From Roseivirga echinicomitans (GTDB lineage Bacteria; Bacteroidota; Bacteroidia; Cytophagales; Cyclobacteriaceae): 64,000 nt of DNA. A program made the translations under genes and the position numbers. Below are positions 50,818-57,803 of the stretch, piece by piece. How positions within the stretch are numbered: position 1 is the stretch's first letter; each line of letters opens with the position of its first letter. The notes beneath the pieces were generated by a model. The model was not told the DNA's origin and made no database searches. It saw nothing but the letters and a program-made list of their open reading frames with translations. Where the stretch lies: positions 248,001 through 312,000 of the forward strand of contig NZ_LRDB01000050.1 in the NCBI RefSeq assembly GCF_001592935.1, given 5' to 3'.

Positions 50818-50985
50818 CCCAGCCGCCCTTGTTGGTGTTTTCACCAACAAGCCACCTAAAGACAACGCTCTTCCCCACCCCAAATAATTTTTGTTACCTG
50901 TTGCATCCTTAGCCCGAGACTTTGAGCTATTCTTATGTAACTCTAAAGGGGTGGGAAAATATAAATCACCATTAGATATTTATAT
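50818..50985 (+). repeat. Spacer repeat E, copy 1 (with palindrome C)
   Basis: Contains palindrome C (50828-50851), then CTTCCCCACCCC-like text, TTGCATCCTTAGCCCGAGAC and TTATGTAACTC, and AATATAAATCACCATTAGA. Copy 2 at 52073-52235 follows the same order with about 80 percent identity by eye. Confidence 0.8.
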
Positions 50986-51027
50986 CTAAACGATTAACTT
51001 TAAAGTGAGCGTTAGCCAACGCTGTGT
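50965..51027 (+). repeat. attC-like right half before the 142-aa gene
   Basis: CACCATTAGATATTTATATC, TAAACGATTAACTTTAAAG and TGAGCGTTAGCCAAC, followed by GCTGTGT (51021-51027), a degenerate R' core. Confidence 0.5.
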
Positions 51028-51045
51028 GGATTAGAAGAACAAAAT

Positions 51046-51474
51046 ATGAAAAGTGAAAATTGGATTGATGTAAACGATGATAAGATGGGTGCTGACAGGT
51101 ACTTTGAACTACTTGTTAATGACTTCCCAATGATCCGAAATGAAATACAAGAAGAAGACTCTGACATGATTCACATGAGAATGGAATGTTTCGCAGATTA
51201 CACGATTAAACAAATAAAAGGAGACAACGATAGGGAACTCAAAAGATGCTTTGACTTTCAAGAATCTAAAATTGACTTGATTAATTCTGACTTGGAAAAT
51301 GCTCTAATTGTTTCCTACTGCGAATCAATGCTCTTGGGTGAAGTAGCAAAAAAAATGGATAGAATAGTCGATATAATGCCAGATAAATTGAGAAGAAAAT
51401 ACCTTGATTATGAAGCCTATTACAACAAGTTGGGTGAAACTTCAAAAAAAAGAACGCCTCACAACAATGGCTAA
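51046..51474 (+). CDS. Hypothetical acidic protein, 142 aa
   Basis: A soluble 142-aa all-helical protein (YFELLVNDFPMIRNEIQEED, MRMECFADYTIKQIKGDN, ENALIVSYCESMLLGE, MPDKLRRKYLDYEAYYNKLG). The layout reminds me of DUF7674-type proteins that are often found as immunity proteins in polymorphic-toxin loci, but I am not certain. Its stop overlaps the start of the GIY-YIG gene. Confidence 0.6.
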   Translation: MKSENWIDVNDDKMGADRYFELLVNDFPMIRNEIQEEDSDMIHMRMECFADYTIKQIKGDNDRELKRCFDFQESKIDLINSDLENALIVSYCESMLLGEVAKKMDRIVDIMPDKLRRKYLDYEAYYNKLGETSKKRTPHNNG

Positions 51475-52039
51475 AAATATGGTTACGTTAGGCAAAATTA
51501 AAGATCGAATTGGTGATTCCAACTGGTTTTTATATGTACTTAAACTAGAAGAAAGCAAGTATTATATCGGAATAGCCATTAACCCTGAACAAAGATTCTC
51601 TGAACATCAAGAACAAGGGAAGAATTGCTCAAGTTGGTGTAAGAAATTCAAAGCATTGGAAATCTTGGAAATTGTTGATACTGGACATAAGAGGATGAAA
51701 GATGCTACGCTATTGGAGGACATTTTAACACTCAATTATATAAGAAGATACGGCACAGTTAATGTCAGAGGCGGAAGGTATATTGGAAGTGAACGTAAAG
51801 TTCAAAAATCCTCTGAGCATCATTTGAAAAGAGGTTATATAACAGTGATGCATAGACTTCTCGAACAATTCAATATTACATTTCACGAAATAAGTGAACT
51901 GGGTCTCAATGACTTTATTATGGATATCAGAAATGAAGCATTTTTAAAAAATATCATCGCGATAACATCTCACTCAGAGAACCCGAAAACTACACTTCTT
52001 GAAAAAATAACCAAAGCACAATCGAGTATACGGCCATGA
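51467..52039 (+). CDS. GIY-YIG nuclease-domain protein
   Basis: A 190-aa protein from the ATG at 51467, overlapping the upstream stop codon. Residues 15-100 match a GIY-YIG domain: WFLYVLKLEESKYYIGIAIN, then PEQRFSEHQ, and the acidic LLEDILTLNYIRRYG. The C-terminal half is unassigned. The final residues SSIRP and the TGA stop come from a group II intron fragment that begins at 52021, so the original C-terminus was lost or changed. Confidence 0.75.
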   Translation: MAKNMVTLGKIKDRIGDSNWFLYVLKLEESKYYIGIAINPEQRFSEHQEQGKNCSSWCKKFKALEILEIVDTGHKRMKDATLLEDILTLNYIRRYGTVNVRGGRYIGSERKVQKSSEHHLKRGYITVMHRLLEQFNITFHEISELGLNDFIMDIRNEAFLKNIIAITSHSENPKTTLLEKITKAQSSIRP

Positions 52040-52063
52040 GTGATAAGCACAGTGGCTCTATCT
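52021..52063 (-). mobile_element. Group II intron 3'-end remnant 3
   Basis: On the minus strand it ends GTATACTCGAT after GCCACTGTGCTTATCACTC and ATGGC (domain VI-like stem). The left plus-strand neighbour is again AAAGCACA, as for remnant 2. Only the last 40 or so bases are left. Confidence 0.65.
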
Positions 52064-52072
52064 CCCTTTAAT

Positions 52073-52235
52073 CCAGCCGCCCTTGTTGGTGTTTTCACCA
52101 ACAAGCCAACTAAAGACCAACGCTTTTCCCTACCCCTAATCATTTTCGTTGGCTGTTGCATCCTTAGCCCAAGACTTCGAGCTATGCTCATGTAACTCAT
52201 AAGGATTGGGGAAATATAAAATCACCCTTAGACAA
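52073..52235 (+). repeat. Spacer repeat E, copy 2 (with palindrome C)
   Basis: Palindrome C at 52082-52105, TTGCATCCTTAGCCCAAGAC, CATGTAACTCATAAGGATTG and AATATAAAATCACCCTTAGA. The last words also occur at 24164-24210 left of the retron. It fills the gap between the GIY-YIG gene and the 74-aa gene. Confidence 0.8.
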
Positions 52236-52331
52236 TATAGACCTTCAATAAACTTCCTTATAGCGACCTTGGGTTCTATGAGGAAGTTTCAATAAATTAC
52301 ATGGCACTTGTGATAACTGGCAGAACTTATA

Positions 52332-52556
52332 ATGAATATGGACTATAAATTTAACGATGTAGGAAACGAAGATACTTCAATTGAGTTCTCAGCTCTTGGT
52401 CATAATCTTTCAATTACATCTTATGATTACGAAGAGGGGGCCGAAAACAACTGGGTGAACATTCAAATCAACAAAAATGATATTGACGAGCTAATTATTG
52501 CTCTTACGAACATTAAGAATGAGATTTCGGATTGGGAGAAGAAGGCAAAGTCTTGA
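52332..52556 (+). CDS. Hypothetical small protein, 74 aa
   Basis: A 74-aa acidic protein (MDYKFNDVGNEDTSIEFSAL, GHNLSITSYDYEEGAENNWV, then helix ELIIALTNIKNEISDWEKKA). The beta-beta-beta-alpha layout is like small immunity or antitoxin-type proteins; no family is recognised. Its stop codon is followed 2 bases later by the ATG of the next gene, so the two are co-translated. Confidence 0.6.
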   Translation: MNMDYKFNDVGNEDTSIEFSALGHNLSITSYDYEEGAENNWVNIQINKNDIDELIIALTNIKNEISDWEKKAKS

Positions 52557-52558
52557 CT

Positions 52559-53011
52559 ATGAACTCAAATGAACGTTTTCTATATCAGCACCGAATTCTC
52601 AAACTAAGTGAGAACAAACTCGAACAGTGGAACCGAAACGAAGAAGTTGATAAACTAATATTTGCAGCGGAAAACGGCATGTTTAACATTAGACTTAAAT
52701 GTATTGAATTTCTTTCAGGAAGAATTGCTGAACATGATGTTAAGAACCTTTTAACTTCTATGATTTCAGATGATGTTGAAGCCGTATCCGAAGCTACAAT
52801 GAAAGTTTTGGAACAGTCTGCAACATCTGAACTCTTAGAATTGATCAAACGAACTCGAAAGCATTGGAAAATCAAAAGGAAGAAAAGACCAGCGAATTCC
52901 TACATTACGAATGTCCAATTTGGAGACACAGGAAAAGCACGACCTAGCGAACGCCTAATGAGCAGACTAAGAGATCAACAACGGACTAATCAACCGCCAT
53001 ATGGATTCTAA
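52559..53011 (+). CDS. HEAT-like repeat protein, 150 aa
   Basis: Start at ATG 52559 (MNSNERFLYQHRIL); the frame is open slightly further upstream. The middle contains HEAT-like helices (KLIFAAENGMFNIRLKCIEF, GRIAEHDVKNLLTSMIS, EATMKVLEQSATSELLELI), and the C-terminus is basic (KHWKIKRKKRP). A scaffold or immunity role is possible; this is inference. Followed by palindrome C copy 7, the last repeat of the accessory region. Confidence 0.6.
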   Translation: MNSNERFLYQHRILKLSENKLEQWNRNEEVDKLIFAAENGMFNIRLKCIEFLSGRIAEHDVKNLLTSMISDDVEAVSEATMKVLEQSATSELLELIKRTRKHWKIKRKKRPANSYITNVQFGDTGKARPSERLMSRLRDQQRTNQPPYGF

Positions 53012-53036
53012 AAACAATTGTCAATAACGTTCCGCC

Positions 53037-53059
53037 CTTATTGGTGTTTCACCAACAGG
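53037..53059. repeat. Palindrome C, copy 7
   Basis: CTTATTGGTG-TTT-CACCAACAGG with one changed base in each arm. It is the rightmost copy, about 170 bases before fhs. Confidence 0.8.
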
Positions 53060-53230
53060 CCTCCTAAAGATAACCCTCCCCACCTCTTTAATTCCACCCC
53101 TCCATAAGCCGAAAAAATAAAGATTAGTTGATAAGTCGATAGTGATTCTTAAATTAGGATACTAATAAGCAAACGTTTGCAGGTCAATCCCCAAATCCCC
53201 ATTGACTTTTGAACCATGACAAATTAACCT

Positions 53231-54913
53231 ATGGAGAAAAAACACCTTAGCGATATTGCTATCGCCCAAGCCGCTGACATCAAACATATTAACTCGATTG
53301 CCGCCAAAATAGGCCTCTCAGAAGATGACCTGGAGCATTATGGCAAATACAAAGCGAAGCTTCCACTCAGGCTTATCAATCAAGCTAAAATCGAGAAGAG
53401 TAACCTTATCCTTGTGACCGCCATGACACCAACTCCTGCGGGAGAAGGAAAAACCACCACGTCAATTGGGCTCACAGAAGGACTCAATAAAATAGGAAAG
53501 AAAACAATTGTCGTACTGCGGGAGCCTTCATTAGGGCCTGTATTCGGTATTAAAGGCGGTGCAGCAGGTGGCGGTTATTCACAGGTAATTCCTATGGAGG
53601 ACATCAACCTTCATTTTACAGGAGATTTTTCAGCCATTGAAAAAGCCAATAACCTGCTTTCGGCATTGCTTGACAATAACATTCAAAGCAGAAGCAATAA
53701 CCTGAATATCGACCCAAGAACCATTGCATGGAAACGAGTGATGGACATGAATGACAGGGCACTACGACAAATCACGATTGGTTTGGGAGGCACTGCCAAC
53801 GGTATTCCTAGAGAAGATGGCTTCAACATCACTCCCGCTTCTGAGGTAATGGCCATTTTGTGTATGGCTGTGAGCTTCGCTGACCTAAAGAAGAGACTTG
53901 GAGATATCTTTGTCGGCTACACTTTCGACAAGCAGCCCGTTTTCGCAAGAGACCTCAAGGCTGAAAATGCCATGGCCATTTTGCTTAAAGATGCCATTCA
54001 ACCCAACTTGGTGCAAACCCTTGAAGGCAACCCAGCCATTATACATGGCGGTCCCTTTGCCAATATTGCGCAAGGCACAAATACCATTATTGCAACTAAA
54101 ATGGGGCTTTCTCTAGCCGATTATGTGGTAACAGAAGCGGGTTTCGGTGCCGATCTAGGCGCTGAGAAATTCTTAGATATCAAATGCGTATCTGCAGGTT
54201 TAAAACCCAAAGCGGTAGTGCTTGTGGCCACGATTAGGGCTTTAAGGCACCATGGAGGCGCTAAACCAGAAGAATACAATACGCCATCGGTAGAAAGAGT
54301 GGAGAAGGGTTTTGCCAACTTGGCCAAGCACATAGAAAACATTAAAAAGTTTGGCATCAGTCCGCTGGTGACCATCAATGCCTTCCCTTCTGACACCGAG
54401 GAAGAAGTGAAATTTATTCAGCAGCACTGCGAAGCAATGGGTGTTCAGGCCGTGGTAGCCGATGGCTGGGCAGACGGTGGCGCTGGAATGACCAACTTGG
54501 CGGAAGCTTTGGTAAAAGTGGTCGAGGCAGATGAGAGTAATTTCAAACCTTTATACGACTGGAAGTCCCCTATTCGAGAGAAAATTGAAACCATCGCCAA
54601 AGAGATTTACGGTGCAGACAAAGTAGACTTCTCAAAAAAGGCTCAGCTTCAAATGAACAAAATGGAAAAGCTAGGATTTGGCGAATTCCCAATCTGCATG
54701 GCCAAAACCCAGAAGTCTTTGAGCGATAACGAATTCCTTCGTGGAAGGCCAACCAATTTTGATGTAGGCGTCAGAGAATTTGAATTTGCAGCCGGTGCTG
54801 GCTTTATCATTCCAATTCTCGGACAAATGATGCGTATGCCGGGCTTACCTGCTGTTCCTGCCTCAGAAGGCATGTCTATTGACGATGATGGTGTGATTTC
54901 AGGCTTGTCCTAA
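53231..54913 (+). CDS. fhs: Formate--tetrahydrofolate ligase
   Basis: A 560-aa enzyme that forms 10-formyl-THF from formate, ATP and THF. The P-loop TPTPAGEGKTTTSIGLTEGL at residues 65-84 and the family texts GIKGGAAGGGYSQVIPMEDI and TEAGFGADLGAEKF are intact, as is the C-terminal MRMPGLPAVPASEGMSID. Full length. It opens a same-strand cluster of formate genes and links it to the folate pool. Confidence 0.98.
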   Translation: MEKKHLSDIAIAQAADIKHINSIAAKIGLSEDDLEHYGKYKAKLPLRLINQAKIEKSNLILVTAMTPTPAGEGKTTTSIGLTEGLNKIGKKTIVVLREPSLGPVFGIKGGAAGGGYSQVIPMEDINLHFTGDFSAIEKANNLLSALLDNNIQSRSNNLNIDPRTIAWKRVMDMNDRALRQITIGLGGTANGIPREDGFNITPASEVMAILCMAVSFADLKKRLGDIFVGYTFDKQPVFARDLKAENAMAILLKDAIQPNLVQTLEGNPAIIHGGPFANIAQGTNTIIATKMGLSLADYVVTEAGFGADLGAEKFLDIKCVSAGLKPKAVVLVATIRALRHHGGAKPEEYNTPSVERVEKGFANLAKHIENIKKFGISPLVTINAFPSDTEEEVKFIQQHCEAMGVQAVVADGWADGGAGMTNLAEALVKVVEADESNFKPLYDWKSPIREKIETIAKEIYGADKVDFSKKAQLQMNKMEKLGFGEFPICMAKTQKSLSDNEFLRGRPTNFDVGVREFEFAAGAGFIIPILGQMMRMPGLPAVPASEGMSIDDDGVISGLS

Positions 54914-54925
54914 AAGTATCAAAGC

Positions 54926-55768
54926 ATGGCCATTCCTGTTCAAGCAGTTGAAATAGTTCGCATCGGACCAAACGCTCCCGAAACCAAACCTGATTTGGTG
55001 GTTTCGGAAGAGCCACTGGAAATCCGTCTTGGACATGGGCCTGTGGATAATCGACAGCAATTCAGCTTGTCGGTCACCATGCGTACGCCTGGCAACGATG
55101 AAGCGCTTTGTCTAGGTTTTCTTTATACCGAAGGCATCATCAATGCAATGGATGAGGTCATCAGTGTCAAGTATTGCGAAGATTTGGGCAGAAACGAAGG
55201 CACGGAGAACCTGATGCGCGTTGAATTAAAACCATTCGTGGAAATTGACAACGAGCAATTCAAAAGGAACTTCTACACCACTTCCAGTTGTGGCGTTTGC
55301 GGAAAGGCATCCATCGATGCGATTAAAGTAAGCTGCGAAGCCCTGTCTTCAACGCCCATTCAGATGGGAAAGGAAGTGCTATTCAGCCTACCCGATCGAC
55401 TGAGAGCCTCTCAAAATGTATTTAAACATACAGGGGGGCTTCATGCCGCTGGTCTCTTTGATGTACATGGTGAACTCATTGTGCATCATGAAGATGTCGG
55501 CAGGCATAATGCCTTGGACAAGCTCATCGGTTCAGGACTTATTAAAGGGAGTCTACCCTTCTCAAACTCCATATTAGTCTTGAGTGGACGTATCAGTTTC
55601 GAACTAGTACAAAAGGCTTTAAGGGCTGGTATTCAAATCATTGCAGCAGTAGGCGCTCCCTCAAGTCTGGCCGTAAACCTAGCCGAAGAGTTCGGTATGA
55701 CGCTGGTCGGATTTCTCAAAACAGATCGATTCAATATTTATACAGGAAAAGAAAGGGTAATGGTATGA
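54926..55768 (+). CDS. fdhD: Formate dehydrogenase accessory sulfurtransferase FdhD
   Basis: A 280-aa protein that transfers sulfur from IscS to the molybdenum cofactor of formate dehydrogenase. The catalytic loop TSSCGVCGKASIDAIK gives the CxxC pair, and the fold texts RTPGNDEALCLGFLYTEGI and HHEDVGRHNALDKLIG are typical. It starts 12 bases after fhs and overlaps the next gene by 4 bases. Confidence 0.97.
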   Translation: MAIPVQAVEIVRIGPNAPETKPDLVVSEEPLEIRLGHGPVDNRQQFSLSVTMRTPGNDEALCLGFLYTEGIINAMDEVISVKYCEDLGRNEGTENLMRVELKPFVEIDNEQFKRNFYTTSSCGVCGKASIDAIKVSCEALSSTPIQMGKEVLFSLPDRLRASQNVFKHTGGLHAAGLFDVHGELIVHHEDVGRHNALDKLIGSGLIKGSLPFSNSILVLSGRISFELVQKALRAGIQIIAAVGAPSSLAVNLAEEFGMTLVGFLKTDRFNIYTGKERVMV

Positions 55769-56127
55769 AGCTAAGAATTCAAGGGAACAGTATTCGAGTC
55801 AGACTCACCCAAACCGAAGTGAACCAGCTTGGTGAAGGCGTAGATTGCATCAGCAAATTAGACTTCCCCAATGGTCATCGCTTAAGCTATCAAATTAGCG
55901 TTGCGGCTGAGCTAGGTTGCACTTTCAGCGACAATACAATCACCGTTTTGCTCCCTGAAACTGAAGTCAGAGGCTGGGCCACATCAGATCAAGTGGGAAT
56001 CAAGGGAGATTTGAGCTTAGAAAATGGAGATAAATTGAGTATTTTGGTTGAGAAGGATTTTAAATGTTTGACGGAAAGAGCTGAAGATGAAAGCGATCTA
56101 TTCCCAAACCCGAAAGAAAGTCATTAA
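55765..56127 (+). CDS. DUF7009-like protein
   Basis: A 120-aa protein beginning MKLRIQGNSIRVRLTQTEVN, followed by beta strands (GHRLSYQISVAAELGCTFSD, NTITVLLPETEVRGWA) and an acidic end with Cys106. It matches a small family that travels with fdhD and formate dehydrogenase genes in Bacteroidota (DUF7009). It probably helps assemble or regulate the enzyme. Its start overlaps fdhD (ATGA). Confidence 0.75.
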   Translation: MKLRIQGNSIRVRLTQTEVNQLGEGVDCISKLDFPNGHRLSYQISVAAELGCTFSDNTITVLLPETEVRGWATSDQVGIKGDLSLENGDKLSILVEKDFKCLTERAEDESDLFPNPKESH

Positions 56128-56142
56128 CAGTAATTAAGTAAG

Positions 56143-57792
56143 ATGTCAGAAAATCTTAGTGCATTATCCGGTAGAAAAGGTTTGGAAGAAAACCTCTTCG
56201 AACAATTGGTTGAGAAATCTAAAGTGACTGGTGCGCCAGATAACGAAGAACTGAAGGCCTTGGCCAAAAAGTACCTGATGGGTGAAGCCATTACTTATGG
56301 CACCGCTTCCTTTTATGACTTCTTGAAAAAGGAGCACGAAGGGGTTAAAGTCCATGTTTGTAATGGAAGCGCTTGTCTGGTAGCCGGTACTCAAGACCGA
56401 GTAAAAGTCAAACTTTCTCGACACTTTAAAGACGCTGAAGTGGGCCACATGTGCTGTTTAGGCCGATGCCATGAAAACAGCGCCTTCAACTATAACGGCA
56501 CTAATTACTCAGGCAATGCCATCGATCAATTAGAAGACATTGTTCAAAAAACTGACAAAGACTTATCCGACAACTATAATGTTGGCGCTACTAGCGAGCG
56601 AGTATTGACTGGCGAAGCCATGACTGCTCAGCAATTCAAAGAGGAGTTTTCAAAAATATTGGCCAATGGCCCTGAATGGGCATTGGAGCAAATTAAAACT
56701 TCTAATATCCGTGGACGTGGTGGAGCAGGTTTCCCAATGAGTTTCAAACTCAATGCCTGTAGAAATGAGCCCGATCCTCAGAAATTCATTGTCTGCAATG
56801 CAGATGAAGGCGATCCCGGTGCGTATTCTGATCGCTACCTTTTGGAGCAACAACCCATGCTCGTGCTTTTCGGCATGATGACAGCTGGTTATATCGTGGG
56901 TGCCGATCATGGTGCTGTCTATATCCGTGGAGAATATCCTGAATCAGTTCGGGCCTGTGCCGAAGCGGTGAAAGAACTAGAAGCCATCGGTATGCATGGA
57001 GCAAACATTGGCGGCTCAGACTTTAGTTATCACTTTAAAGTAATTGAAGGCGCTGGCGCCTATATCTGCGGTGAAGAAACCGCGCTCCTCTCCTCTTTAG
57101 AAGGACAAAGACCTGAGGTAAGGGTGAGACCACCTTTCCCAGCACAAAAAGGACTTTTCAATAAGCCAACCATTGTCAACAATGTAGAAACCTTGGCAGC
57201 TGTGCCATGGATCATCAGAAATGGTGGCGATCAGTATGCCAAACTGGGAACGGAAAAATCAACGGGTACCAAACTCGTTTGTCTCGATTCATTCTTCAAT
57301 AAGCCAGGCATGTACGAGGTAGAAATGGGGCATTCATTCAAAGACTTAGCGTATAACATTGGTGGTGGGTTCAAGGCACCTGTGAAGGCCGTTCATATCG
57401 GTGGCCCATTGGGTGGAATCGTCCCTACTCACAAGATTGATGATTTGAACATCGACTTTGAAAGTTTTGCCAATGGCGGCTTTCTGCTAGGACATGCAGG
57501 GATGGTTTCCATTCCTGAGAAATTCCCGATGATCGAGTACTTAGAACACCTCTTTGAGTTTACCGCAGACGAGTCCTGCGGGAAATGCTTCCCTTGCAGT
57601 ATCGGTTCTGTGAGAGGAAGAGAGATGATTGCCAATGCTAGAAACGGTCAAAAAATGGATCGTCAACTATTAGATGACCTGTTAGAAACCCTAGAAATAG
57701 GTTCTCTATGCGCCTTGGGTGGCGGTTTGCCCTTAGGGATTAAAAACGCCCTTCAATATTTTAAAGAAGAACTAAAGAACTACTTTCTATAA
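56143..57792 (+). CDS. NAD-linked diaphorase subunit (NuoE-NuoF fusion) of formate dehydrogenase
   Basis: A 549-aa protein. Residues 1-150 are a thioredoxin-fold 2Fe-2S domain (VHVCNGSACLVAGTQ, GHMCCLGRCHENSA), as in NuoE/FdsG. Residues 160-440 are the NuoF flavin domain: IRGRGGAGFPMSFKL, CNADEGDPGAYSDRYLLEQQ (NAD/FMN), GAYICGEETALLSSLEGQRP. Near the C-terminus ESCGKCFPCSIGS with SLCALGGG binds the 4Fe-4S cluster. It passes electrons from the alpha subunit to NAD+. Fusion of E- and F-type parts is known in this enzyme class. Confidence 0.93.
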   Translation: MSENLSALSGRKGLEENLFEQLVEKSKVTGAPDNEELKALAKKYLMGEAITYGTASFYDFLKKEHEGVKVHVCNGSACLVAGTQDRVKVKLSRHFKDAEVGHMCCLGRCHENSAFNYNGTNYSGNAIDQLEDIVQKTDKDLSDNYNVGATSERVLTGEAMTAQQFKEEFSKILANGPEWALEQIKTSNIRGRGGAGFPMSFKLNACRNEPDPQKFIVCNADEGDPGAYSDRYLLEQQPMLVLFGMMTAGYIVGADHGAVYIRGEYPESVRACAEAVKELEAIGMHGANIGGSDFSYHFKVIEGAGAYICGEETALLSSLEGQRPEVRVRPPFPAQKGLFNKPTIVNNVETLAAVPWIIRNGGDQYAKLGTEKSTGTKLVCLDSFFNKPGMYEVEMGHSFKDLAYNIGGGFKAPVKAVHIGGPLGGIVPTHKIDDLNIDFESFANGGFLLGHAGMVSIPEKFPMIEYLEHLFEFTADESCGKCFPCSIGSVRGREMIANARNGQKMDRQLLDDLLETLEIGSLCALGGGLPLGIKNALQYFKEELKNYFL

Positions 57793-57803
57793 ACACGAAA
57801 CAT

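Noticed and set aside
27521-53059. CRISPR array made of the many short palindromes
   Set aside because: Copies are kilobases apart, belong to several families and have genes between them; there are no cas genes or uniform spacers.
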